A stretch of DNA of 13,600 nucleotides from contig JAQSXD010000042.1 of assembly GCA_029266295.1 (NCBI GenBank), forward strand, positions 1 through 13,600, given 5' to 3'. The stretch is from Bacillota bacterium. GTDB lineage: Bacteria; Bacillota; Clostridia; Peptostreptococcales; Anaerovoracaceae. Below the pieces are notes generated by a model. It worked only from the letters and a program-made list of their open reading frames with translations. It was not told where the DNA came from and searched no databases. Below, piece after piece: positions 1 to 6,888 of the stretch. Within the stretch, counting starts at the first letter, position 1, and each line of letters opens with the position of its first letter. The translations under genes were made by a program, and so were the position numbers.

Positions 1-84
1 AAAACCGGTATGGATTGCCGTCATGACAATGCGGTTTTTCAGCACCAGGTTTCCGATTCTGCTCTCCATAAATAAATGGTCCAT
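1..84 (-). CDS. NADH:flavin oxidoreductase / 2,4-dienoyl-CoA reductase-like protein, N-terminal 28 codons (cut by window edge)
   Basis: The frame starts with ATG at 84 and runs off the left edge. An AGGAGG ribosome binding site lies six bases upstream of the ATG. The visible peptide has the opening of old-yellow-enzyme family flavoproteins: a short LF motif, an IG..VLKNRIVM strand and an IHTGF segment. These match the first beta strand and the flavin-contacting turn seen in FadH-type 2,4-dienoyl-CoA reductases and related enoate reductases. Such enzymes reduce activated C=C bonds using NAD(P)H, FMN and, in the long forms, FAD and an iron-sulfur cluster. It follows dctM by 161 bases on the same strand and could be a late member of the catabolic unit, acting on unsaturated CoA or acid intermediates. 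Family assignment is good for so short a piece; substrate and full length cannot be judged. Confidence 0.72.
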   Translation of the reverse strand, partial: MDHLFMESRIGNLVLKNRIVMTAIHTGF

Positions 85-245
85 TGGAATCCTCCTATCT
101 CGCTTGTTACTAACGCTCGTATTTTTCAGCCAGTCTTTTCTCCGCCTGGATAAAAAGAGGGCTTACCAATTGAAGCCGCTCTTTCTACTACAATATTAAT
201 GAGGAGGAGATACATTTTCAGATGAATTCAATCCCCTTGATTTTT

Positions 246-1532
246 CTATAGCCCGTTAATAAAGTTTACCGGTCCAACGGTCAGTGCCGGTACAAAGGTA
301 ATTAGGAATAATACGATAATCTCCAGCACAAACATGGGCATAACCGTTCGGCAGATGCCTCCGAAATCTGTTCTGCTATCAAGGCCTTTTGCAATAAACA
401 GGTTGATGCCAAGGGGTGGTGTGAGCAGACCCATGGTCATATTCAGCATTGCCATAACGCCGAACTGAATGGGATCGATTCCCACAGATTGAATCAGCGG
501 GAAGAAAATCGGTATGTAAATGAAGGTTGACGCAGTCAGCTCCATAAAGCAGCCGTTAATCAGCAGAATAATATTGATCAGAATCAGGATTAATATTGGA
601 TTGTCGGTGATTCCCAGAATTGCGGAGCTGATCATGGCAGGAACCTGCTGTGTTGAGAGGATCCAGCTAAAAATCGCGGCGGTACCGATGATCAGCATGA
701 TCATTCCATTGGTCACTGCTCCGTCAAAAGCCACACCCGGCAGTTCTCTCAATTTCAGATCACGATAGATGATTCCGGCTACGAGAACACCGTAAACACC
801 GGCAACAGCTGCTGCCTCTGTGGGTGTAAAAATCCCGGAAAAGATTCCCCCAAGAATGATAATGGGCATCAACAAGGCCAGGATGGAGCGTCTTAATGCC
901 TTAAGGAAAGTAGCAAGGTGGAAGGGTCTGGTTTCTCCGCCCCATTTGTTTTTCTTAGAGACAATAAAGACATAAATCAGCAGTACGAGCCCAAGTAAAA
1001 CACCCGGTACGGTTCCTGCAATGAACATGTCCGATATGGATGTGCCTGTGAGAACCGCATAGTTAACAAACGGAATACTGGGCGGGATGATCGGCCCAAT
1101 AACTCCTGCTGCCGCTGCAATCGCAACTGAGAAATTGGGAGGATACCCATCTTCAATCATCATAGGCGCCATTACCGCTCCAATGGCCAATACGGTGGCC
1201 GGAGCTGATCCCGATAGCGCTGCAAAGAACATGCAGGAAAGCACCGTTACCATTGCCAGAGATCCAGGAAGCCACCCGAAGATGGAATAGGATAAATCAA
1301 CCAGCCTTCTGGAGATTCCTCCCCGTTCCATAACCTTTCCTGCAAAGATAAAAAGCGGTATTGCTAAAAGTGTTGTTGAATCGATGGACCGGATCATTCT
1401 TTGCACTGTCACGATCAAATCGATGTCACCCTGAAACAGCAGTGCGCCGATGGCTGCAAAGCCAAGGCAAATGGCGATGGGTACATTTAAAAGAATCAAG
1501 ACAAGAAGGGTAACCAATAAAACTGTCAGCAT
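246..1532 (-). CDS. dctM: TRAP transporter large permease subunit (DctM)
   Basis: The 428-residue integral membrane protein has the usual length and hydrophobic pattern of DctM, with about a dozen membrane segments. Family motifs are visible: SGSAPATV near residues 107-114, GPIIPPSIPFV near 146-156, and a C-terminal LLTPPLGINLF segment that mirrors the first half. DctM forms the sodium-coupled channel of tripartite ATP-independent periplasmic transporters, working with DctQ and the binding protein DctP. The ATG at 1532 overlaps the end of dctQ by seven bases (ATGCTGA), and its GGAGG site lies inside the last dctQ codons, so the two genes are translationally coupled. Upstream DctP and the CoA-activating genes suggest the cargo is a carboxylate, probably a hydroxy acid; the sequence does not show which. 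Confidence 0.93.
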   Translation of the reverse strand: MLTVLLVTLLVLILLNVPIAICLGFAAIGALLFQGDIDLIVTVQRMIRSIDSTTLLAIPLFIFAGKVMERGGISRRLVDLSYSIFGWLPGSLAMVTVLSCMFFAALSGSAPATVLAIGAVMAPMMIEDGYPPNFSVAIAAAAGVIGPIIPPSIPFVNYAVLTGTSISDMFIAGTVPGVLLGLVLLIYVFIVSKKNKWGGETRPFHLATFLKALRRSILALLMPIIILGGIFSGIFTPTEAAAVAGVYGVLVAGIIYRDLKLRELPGVAFDGAVTNGMIMLIIGTAAIFSWILSTQQVPAMISSAILGITDNPILILILINIILLINGCFMELTASTFIYIPIFFPLIQSVGIDPIQFGVMAMLNMTMGLLTPPLGINLFIAKGLDSRTDFGGICRTVMPMFVLEIIVLFLITFVPALTVGPVNFINGL

Positions 1533-2041
1533 GCTTCTCCACCTCCGCTCACCTTTGTATCATTTATAATAATCTTAATAATTTCCATTATGATCCGGAT
1601 GGCAGAAAGCAGCATCCCCAATGTCAGGAATCCATACACCACCCATAACGGGAGACTGATTACAGGGCTGGACTGCCCCGATGCCATTTGTGCGCTCATC
1701 ATTCGACATCCCATGTAAAGAATCAGGATACAGAAGGACAAGCTGATCAGATTGGTCAGAACCGAAGTTCCCTTTCTCAGTTTTCGTGGTATCACATAAT
1801 CCACGACCACAGAAATTCCTACATGGCTGCCATATTTAAAGCCCGCGCTGACAGCAATATATACCGCCAGGATATTCAGATAGCTGGACACTTCGTTTCC
1901 CCATACGAGACCGCTTTGAAAAAAATTTCTAAGTACAACGTTTATAAACATGATAAGAACCATAGCGATTGTCGCATAGCCAACAACATTCTTTTCAAAG
2001 ATCTCCAGCCGGTGATCCACTTTTTTAATAAATGAGGACAT
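1526..2041 (-). CDS. dctQ: TRAP transporter small permease subunit (DctQ)
   Basis: The 171-residue protein has four hydrophobic segments (roughly residues 17-38, 49-67, 91-112 and 131-153), which is the standard DctQ topology. Typical features include an early aromatic/Asn stretch (VLRNFFQSGLVWGNE) and a GFKYGSHVGISVVVDY segment between helices 2 and 3, resembling the G...HI.v..l motif of DctQ proteins. DctQ pairs with DctM and docks the substrate-loaded binding protein. The start at 2041 is fixed by an AAGGAGG site five bases upstream. It sits 84 bases after dctP, across a strong hairpin, and overlaps dctM, so it is part of one dctPQM unit. The family assignment is secure from context plus topology; little can be said about specificity from this subunit. 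Confidence 0.9.
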   Translation of the reverse strand: MSSFIKKVDHRLEIFEKNVVGYATIAMVLIMFINVVLRNFFQSGLVWGNEVSSYLNILAVYIAVSAGFKYGSHVGISVVVDYVIPRKLRKGTSVLTNLISLSFCILILYMGCRMMSAQMASGQSSPVISLPLWVVYGFLTLGMLLSAIRIIMEIIKIIINDTKVSGGGEAC

Positions 2042-2062
2042 AAGAACCTCCTTTGCACCTCA

Positions 2063-2112
2063 GGCTTATGGGGAGCGGTATTTCAGCCGAATGCCGCTCC
2101 CTTGAGTAAGCC
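2063..2112 (-). other. Long hairpin between dctP and dctQ
   Basis: The 84-base gap holds an inverted repeat: arms 2071-2082 and 2090-2101 pair over 12 positions with one imperfect pair (G.T on the plus strand, C.A in the minus-strand transcript) around a seven-base loop. Outer arms GGCTTA (2063-2068) and TAAGCC (2107-2112) extend it past an internal loop. No T-run follows on the minus strand, so it is not a normal terminator. Such a structure after a binding-protein gene commonly protects the upstream mRNA, or partially terminates, so that DctP is made in excess over DctQM. That role is inferred. Confidence 0.65.
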
Positions 2113-2125
2113 CTAAAATATATTG

Positions 2126-3193
2126 CTAATTCTTTCTCAGCTCTTCAACCTGTGCAAGTATCTTGTCAACCGCTTCATCTCCAGCTTTATCTCTGACAAC
2201 GTCGATTACAGGCTTACATGCATCTACCATCTGCTTGTATTCATCCTGAGACAGCGTATATACCGAAACCCCGGCGTTCTTCATTGATTCGATATCTCTC
2301 TCATCGTAAGCTCTTGATTTTTCTCTTTCAATCTTCACAAACTCATCAATATTTTTCTGGAAGATTTCCTGTAGCTCCGCAGGCATTTTTTCAATGGAGT
2401 CCGGATTCACAAATATGCCGAGGAAATCATAGACGTGATAATCCAACGTCAAATATGGCTGTACCTCGTAAAGACCCTGGGTGTAGATCAAGGACGGGGG
2501 ATTTTCCTGTCCGTCTACAGCTCCTTGTGACAGCGCAGTATACAGTTCGGCAAAGGCGATGGGTTGAGGAGATCCACCCAAAGATTCTACCATTGCTATC
2601 GTGACGGGGTTCTGCTGCGTCCTTATCTTCATACCCTTGATATCTGCAGGACTTTTAATCTGTTTTTTTGTAGAGGTAAAGCATCTGAGACCATTTTCGG
2701 CCCATCCGACACATTTTACACCTGTGTTTTGGAAGACCTGATCTGCCAGCCAATCCGCAGTCTCACTGTCAAAGAATTCCCAAGCCTCTTCTCTGCTCTG
2801 GAACAGGAATGGTGTTGTTGTGGCAAGAACACCGGGGTAAAATCCGCCCAGAGATCCTGCTGATAGCGTTCCGATTTCGATGGTTCCCAGCTGGAGACCT
2901 TCAAAAATCTCTTCTTCATTTCCCAGAATGGAAGAAGGATAGTGTTCAATCTTAATCCTGCCGCCTGACTCCTCTTCAATTTTAGCCATGATTTCAATGA
3001 TCGCATCCGCCTGTTTGTCGTTTTCAGCCGGAGACACGTGGGCCCATTTCAGTGTGTAAACTTTATTGTCATCTACGGGTGTACCTGATTCTTCGGAGCT
3101 GCCGTTGCTCCCGCTACCGCCGCAACCGGTTAAAATCCCGGAAACTGCAAGCAAAGTGATTAATAGGATAGCTATTAATTTTTTCCCTTTCAT
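2126..3193 (-). CDS. dctP: TRAP transporter substrate-binding lipoprotein (DctP)
   Basis: This extracytoplasmic solute receptor of about 355 residues has a lipoprotein signal: a KGKK basic start, a hydrophobic stretch and an LTGC lipobox with Cys24. A Ser/Gly-rich linker to about residue 40 tethers it to the outer membrane face of the cell. The mature part is DctP-like: KWAHVSPA, a GLR segment with Arg170, an IKGMKIRT segment with Arg191 (the family's usual carboxylate-binding arginine) and an ELYTALSQGAVDGQENP block. Two in-frame ATGs lie at 3199 and 3193. The GGAGG site is only three bases from the first but nine from the second, so 3193 is chosen. The receptor should deliver a carboxylate to DctQM. 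It follows the CoA-transferase gene by 100 bases and may have its own promoter. The ligand is unknown; a 2-hydroxy acid is inferred from neighbours. Confidence 0.92.
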   Translation of the reverse strand: MKGKKLIAILLITLLAVSGILTGCGGSGSNGSSEESGTPVDDNKVYTLKWAHVSPAENDKQADAIIEIMAKIEEESGGRIKIEHYPSSILGNEEEIFEGLQLGTIEIGTLSAGSLGGFYPGVLATTTPFLFQSREEAWEFFDSETADWLADQVFQNTGVKCVGWAENGLRCFTSTKKQIKSPADIKGMKIRTQQNPVTIAMVESLGGSPQPIAFAELYTALSQGAVDGQENPPSLIYTQGLYEVQPYLTLDYHVYDFLGIFVNPDSIEKMPAELQEIFQKNIDEFVKIEREKSRAYDERDIESMKNAGVSVYTLSQDEYKQMVDACKPVIDVVRDKAGDEAVDKILAQVEELRKN

Positions 3194-3226
3194 GATCATT
3201 TTCCTCCCATTTTCGTCTTCTTTTTC

Positions 3227-3254
3227 ATTATATATTTTTTTTATAAGATTTAAA
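3227..3254 (-). promoter_or_regulatory. Possible sigma-70 promoter of dctPQM
   Basis: A perfect TATAAT box lies on the minus strand at 3232-3227, with a 4/6 box TTTAAA at 3254-3249 and a 16-base spacer. The predicted start near 3220 would leave a leader of about 26 bases to the dctP ATG, including the GGAGG site. The surroundings are very AT-rich, so a chance match is possible. If real, the transporter would be expressed independently of the sigma-54 unit. Confidence 0.4.
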
Positions 3255-3277
3255 GATTTAAAGGATTAAAGATTAGA
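3246..3277. repeat. Tandem 8-base repeat, four copies, degenerating
   Basis: Four contiguous octamers lie just after the CoA-transferase stop: AGATTTAA twice, then AGGATTAA, then AGATTAGA. The first copies overlap the proposed -35 box of dctP. Two copies are identical and the others differ at one to three positions, which suggests slippage followed by decay. Confidence 0.6.
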
Positions 3278-3293
3278 AGTATCAAAGGTTTCG

Positions 3294-4670
3294 TCAGTAA
3301 AGTACTTTGCTGCTGTTTTTCCAGATGCCCATTTTTTCTGCTTCCATTACAAGCTCCTCCTGAAAATCCGGATGTGCAACGGAGATCAGAAGTTCTGCCC
3401 GCTCCCAGGTCGATTTTCCCTTCAGATTCACTGCACCGAACTCCGTTACGATATAGTGGGTTGCACTTCTGGGCGCCGATACGATGGAGCCCTCCGGCAA
3501 TCTGGGCATAACAAGGGATTCTCTGCTTCCGTCTTTGTTCTCCCGCACCGACGGCGTGCACAAAAAGCTCTGTCCTCCTGCCGACTGAAAGGCTCCCATT
3601 ACGAAGTCCAACTGGCCTCCGGTGCCGCCAATATGCTGCAGACCTGCCGATTCGGAGTTCACTTGTCCGAAAAGGTCCACCTGCAGACAGCTGTTAATGG
3701 AGACAAAGTTATCATTTGCTGCAATGACCTCCAGCGCATTGACATAATCGACAGGCGCCATGCAGCCCATGGGATTGTCGTCCAGGAAATCATAGACCTC
3801 CTGGGATCCCATGGCAAAGGTGTAAACCATTTTTCCTTTATTGGTGTTCTTATTTCCGGTCAGCTTCCCTTCCTTATAAAGGTTCACATAGGCGTCCACA
3901 AACATCTCTGTATGTACGCTGAGATCACTGATATCCGATTCGGAAATCATAGTTCCAACATAATTTGGCATGCCGCCGATTCCAAGCTGAAGTGTACTTC
4001 CGCTGCGGATTTTCTCTACAATATGTCCGGCAATGCATTTTTCCTTCTCGCTTGCCGGTTTTGCCACCAGCGTAGGAAGGGAACCGTTTGATCCCTCAAC
4101 AATCATGTCGATTTGGGAAATATGGATGCTGTTTTGCATTCCATGACAGATCGGCTGTCTTTCGTTCACTTCGACGATGATCTTTTTCGCAGCAGAGAAA
4201 ATTCCCCAGTATTCTGCGGTCTGCGGACCAAGATTGAAGTTTCCATAACGATCCATGGGAGCCACCTGAAGCATGGCTACATCGATGTCCCCTACATTTT
4301 CTGCCCACAGCTTGGGATTCTCCCGAAATTGCACAGGGATAAACCAACATCGACCCTCTTTGTTCATCTTTCTGTCCAGCCCGCTCATATGAGTGCTGAG
4401 ATATTTGAAATGCTTTGCTTCTGGATCAGCCTGAAGGATTGCCGGCGGCTGCTTATGGGCCCAGATCGTATCGCAGACAAGCACGTCATGAAGTTCAAAA
4501 GTGCGCTTAGCAAGTGCCTGATCAAGATCCTGTACGATCCCGCAAAACAATCCGTAATGTACCCTGTCACCTGATTTCACGACTTTAACCGCCTCATCTG
4601 CCGTCACAAGCTTTTTGCTGTACTCTGCCGTGAGCTCACTCAGTTTGCATAGCTGCTTTATATTTACCAT
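3294..4670 (-). CDS. Family-I CoA-transferase, 4-hydroxybutyrate/butyryl-CoA:acetate type
   Basis: The 458-residue protein belongs to the acetyl-CoA hydrolase/transferase family (AbfT, butyryl-CoA:acetate CoA-transferase, Cat1). Visible marks are the GIGGMPNYVG loop at about 230-239, the HTEMFVD motif whose Glu255 corresponds to the catalytic glutamate of this family, and a late SCLQVDLFGQV..ES block forming the CoA pocket. These enzymes swap CoA between acyl-CoA (often acetyl-CoA) and a free carboxylate through a glutamyl-CoA thioester. The start at 4670 has an AAGGAG site seven bases upstream. In this cluster it would activate the imported acid, or recover CoA from the thiolase products by releasing a free acid. 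It is 171 bases after the thiolase gene, across several hairpins. A pure hydrolase role is unlikely. Exact acyl specificity cannot be read from sequence. Confidence 0.88.
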   Translation of the reverse strand: MVNIKQLCKLSELTAEYSKKLVTADEAVKVVKSGDRVHYGLFCGIVQDLDQALAKRTFELHDVLVCDTIWAHKQPPAILQADPEAKHFKYLSTHMSGLDRKMNKEGRCWFIPVQFRENPKLWAENVGDIDVAMLQVAPMDRYGNFNLGPQTAEYWGIFSAAKKIIVEVNERQPICHGMQNSIHISQIDMIVEGSNGSLPTLVAKPASEKEKCIAGHIVEKIRSGSTLQLGIGGMPNYVGTMISESDISDLSVHTEMFVDAYVNLYKEGKLTGNKNTNKGKMVYTFAMGSQEVYDFLDDNPMGCMAPVDYVNALEVIAANDNFVSINSCLQVDLFGQVNSESAGLQHIGGTGGQLDFVMGAFQSAGGQSFLCTPSVRENKDGSRESLVMPRLPEGSIVSAPRSATHYIVTEFGAVNLKGKSTWERAELLISVAHPDFQEELVMEAEKMGIWKNSSKVLY

Positions 4671-4686
4671 CTACTTACTCCTTTTC

Positions 4687-4701
4687 CTGATGTCTCATCA
4701 G
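4687..4701 (-). other. Small hairpin just upstream of the CoA-transferase ribosome binding site
   Basis: CTGATG (4687-4692) and CATCAG (4696-4701) form a perfect six-base stem with a three-base loop. The 3' foot of the stem in the transcript lies only a few bases before the AAGGAG site of the CoA-transferase gene, so it could affect ribosome access or mark an mRNA processing end. It is short and may be coincidental. Confidence 0.4.
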
Positions 4702-4724
4702 ATCCCGTCATTCCCTGTGCCACC

Positions 4725-4814
4725 TTCCGAAAGTAATATGTGAGTTTGCCTTCGAAAAACTGAATCAGGAAGCAACATTCCCGAAGGAATGTGTGAGTTT
4801 ACTTTGGAATGCTG
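4725..4814. repeat. Imperfect direct repeat pair between thiolase and CoA-transferase genes
   Basis: Two related blocks of about 37 bases lie at 4725-4762 and 4778-4814, offset by 53. They share an identical GTGAGTTT core (4740-4747 and 4793-4800) and similar flanks (TTCC-GAA before, CTTxGAA after). The unit matches no repeat family I recognise. Copies elsewhere in the genome would make it an intergenic repeat element. Confidence 0.5.
4775..4792 (-). other. UUCG-capped hairpin between thiolase and CoA-transferase genes
   Basis: ACATTCC (4775-4781) and GGAATGT (4786-4792) are perfect complements. In the minus-strand transcript the loop reads UUCG closed by a C-G pair, the classic extra-stable tetraloop. 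No T-run follows directly, so it is more likely an mRNA stabiliser or processing barrier than a terminator. It lies within the second copy of the direct repeat. Confidence 0.55.
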
Positions 4815-4822
4815 CATTTATG

Positions 4823-4839
4823 CCGTACCTGATGTACGG
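4823..4839 (-). other. Short hairpin directly after the thiolase stop
   Basis: CCGTAC (4823-4828) and GTACGG (4834-4839) form a perfect six-base stem with a five-base loop, three bases beyond the thiolase stop codon. It lacks a T-run, so I call it a stem at the 3' end of the thiolase cistron rather than a terminator. Confidence 0.4.
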
Positions 4840-4841
4840 GA

Positions 4842-6020
4842 CTACACGACCTCAACAACCACCGTGGTTCCCATTCCTCCGCCTGCACAAAGAGTCGCAA
4901 GACCATATCTGTTTCCTCGTCGCTTCATTTCATAAAGCATTGTGATTACGATCCTGCAGCCAGTCGCTCCGACCGGGTGTCCCAAGGAAATTCCTCCCCC
5001 GTTAACATTGAGAATCTCATGATCAATACCAAGCTCCTTCTGAACAGCTATACATTGCGCCGCAAAGGCTTCATTGATTTCAAACAGTTCGATGTCTTTA
5101 ATTTTAAGCCCTGCTTTCTCCAGCGCCTTTTGAGAGGAGCTGACAGGCCCGATGCCCATAATCTCCGGCTCCACTCCCGTCGTAGCGACGGAAAGGATTC
5201 TTCCAAGAATGGGAAGCCCAAGTTCCTTAGCCTTTTCTTCTTCCACCAGCAGTACTCCGGCAGCGGCGTCGTTCATGCCGGAGGCATTCCCCGGCGTAAC
5301 GGTTCCGTTGTCCTTGAAGGTTGCCTTGAGCTTTGCAAGTCCCTCAAGGGTTACATCTCTCTTTGGGTATTCGTCTGTGTCATAAACCATATCGCCTTTT
5401 TTCCCTGGGATAGTCACTGGAATAATCTCATCCTTGAACTTCCCTCCGTCAAGTGCAGCAACGGCTCTCTGCTGGCTTTGAAGTGCATATTCGTCCTGCT
5501 CCTGTCTGGTCACGCCAAATTTCTCAGCTACGTTTTCCGCAGTGATCCCCATTGCAGGTCCGACTCCCAGATTGGTAAGTGAATCCCACATGGAATCCCG
5601 CAGTTCGCTGTGACCGAATTTCTTTCCATACCGGAAGTCAAACACCATATGAGGCGCCGTGCTCATACTGTCTGCTCCTCCGGCCATGATGCAGTCCGCC
5701 TCACCTGCTCTGATCTGATAGTATCCCATTTGGATCGAAGACATAGAAGAAGTACAGTTTCTATGAATGGTGATCCCCGGGACGGTGACAGGAAGACCCG
5801 CTTTTACTGCCGCTACTCTGGCCAGATTGTTCTCTTTATATGTTCTCTGGTAGTTGCATCCCCAGATCACATCATCGATAAGCGAAGGATCAATGCCTGC
5901 CCTCTTCACCAGCTCCTGCATAACCGGGATAGACAGATCCAGCGAAGTAATGGATTTAAACTGTCCTCCTATGGTCCCGATGGGGGTTCTGCAGCCTGCT
6001 GCAATTACTACGTTTCTCAT
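4842..6020 (-). CDS. Thiolase (acetyl-CoA C-acyltransferase)
   Basis: The 392-residue protein has the full thiolase triad at standard positions: Cys89 (in HRNCTSS), Asn316 and Glu317 in NEAFA, His348 in GGISLGHPVGATG and Cys378 in CAGGGMG. It cleaves a 3-oxoacyl-CoA with CoA to acetyl-CoA and a shorter acyl-CoA, or runs in reverse. The start at 6020 has an AGGAGG site about six bases upstream, and it follows the enoyl-CoA hydratase by 25 bases. Together with the preceding dehydrogenase it completes a beta-oxidation module. The residues after the nucleophile (CTSSMSS) differ from the usual C-G/A-S-G pattern, so the acyl specificity may not be acetoacetyl-CoA. The cytoplasmic thiolase assignment is secure; chain length is open. 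Confidence 0.94.
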   Translation of the reverse strand: MRNVVIAAGCRTPIGTIGGQFKSITSLDLSIPVMQELVKRAGIDPSLIDDVIWGCNYQRTYKENNLARVAAVKAGLPVTVPGITIHRNCTSSMSSIQMGYYQIRAGEADCIMAGGADSMSTAPHMVFDFRYGKKFGHSELRDSMWDSLTNLGVGPAMGITAENVAEKFGVTRQEQDEYALQSQQRAVAALDGGKFKDEIIPVTIPGKKGDMVYDTDEYPKRDVTLEGLAKLKATFKDNGTVTPGNASGMNDAAAGVLLVEEEKAKELGLPILGRILSVATTGVEPEIMGIGPVSSSQKALEKAGLKIKDIELFEINEAFAAQCIAVQKELGIDHEILNVNGGGISLGHPVGATGCRIVITMLYEMKRRGNRYGLATLCAGGGMGTTVVVEVV

Positions 6021-6045
6021 AATTTTCCTCCTATTGAATCAAGAT

Positions 6046-6813
6046 TTACTTTCCTTTGTATATGGGCACTCTCTTTTCTATGAATGCCATCATTCCTTCT
6101 TTTTGGTCCGCTGTGTGAAACAGGTCTGCCCAGCGCTCTGATTCAAGCTTTATTGCCTCACTGATGGTGGCGCAATTCAGTCCGCCTCCAATGGATTCTT
6201 TGGCTGTTTTCAGTGCGATAGGTGCCTTTTGACAAAGCTTCTGTGCCCACTCCATAGCAGCTTCCATCAACAGGTTCGGTTCCACCACTTTATTAATCAG
6301 ACCGATCTGCTCTGCGCGAACTGCATCGATGGTTTCTCCCAGCAGAATCAGCTCCTTTGCACGGGCAGCTCCCACCAGCCTCGGTGTCCTAACGGTGCCG
6401 CCGGCACCTGGCATAATGGCAAGATTGATTTCTGGAAGGCCCATTTTTGCGGTTTTTGACGCGATTCTGAAATCGCAGGCCAAAGCCAGTTCCATACCGC
6501 CGCCCAGCGCAAAGCCTTCCATCGCAGCAATGGTTGGAATATCGAGATTTGCGATGCGGTCCAGTGTTGATGAAAATGAAAAAGTCTTTGCTTCCGCCGG
6601 ATTCATCCGAACCATACTTCTGATATCTGCACCTGCGGCAAAATGTTCATCACTCCCGATGATCAAAACAGAAAGTGTTTCATCTCCTTCGAGTACATCA
6701 AGCAGAGACTCCAGCTCGTCAATCACCTGGCGATTCAATGCATTCAGGGCTTTGGGCCTATTAATTCTAACGATTCCAATTCGGTCTGCTTTTTCAAAGA
6801 TTAAAGATTCCAT
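6046..6813 (-). CDS. Enoyl-CoA hydratase (crotonase family)
   Basis: The 255-residue protein is a crotonase of normal length. The HFAAGADI segment (about 57-64) and the FALGGGMELA block (101-110) form the CoA pocket and oxyanion hole. Both catalytic glutamates of true hydratases are present, Glu108 and Glu128 (in GLPEINLAIMPGAGG), 20 residues apart as in the rat enzyme. It should hydrate a trans-2-enoyl-CoA to the 3-hydroxyacyl-CoA. An in-frame ATG at 6840 would give nine more residues, but the purine-rich GAAGAGGGA site lies just before the ATG at 6813, so 6813 is used. In this operon its natural substrate would be the enoyl-CoA made by the 2-hydroxyacyl-CoA dehydratase, feeding the dehydrogenase and thiolase encoded on either side. 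Confidence 0.92.
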   Translation of the reverse strand: MESLIFEKADRIGIVRINRPKALNALNRQVIDELESLLDVLEGDETLSVLIIGSDEHFAAGADIRSMVRMNPAEAKTFSFSSTLDRIANLDIPTIAAMEGFALGGGMELALACDFRIASKTAKMGLPEINLAIMPGAGGTVRTPRLVGAARAKELILLGETIDAVRAEQIGLINKVVEPNLLMEAAMEWAQKLCQKAPIALKTAKESIGGGLNCATISEAIKLESERWADLFHTADQKEGMMAFIEKRVPIYKGK

Positions 6814-6888
6814 GTCGTTCCCTCTTCTCCAGTCTAACAATGAAGTTCATTTGCGTAAGCTACCCGATTGCCAAATTTACGTCCAACT

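Noticed and set aside
221..250. Tiny plus-strand ORF (nine codons) after GAGGAGGAG at 201-209
   Set aside because: The purine run resembles a ribosome binding site, but the frame is only nine codons long and its end overlaps the dctM stop region; no support for a gene.
3372..4091. 239-codon plus-strand open frame
   Set aside because: It lies wholly inside the CoA-transferase gene on the opposite strand, has no ribosome binding site of note and no recognisable protein features.
4977..5582. 201-codon plus-strand open frame
   Set aside because: Antisense shadow of the thiolase gene, which has full catalytic motifs in its own frame.
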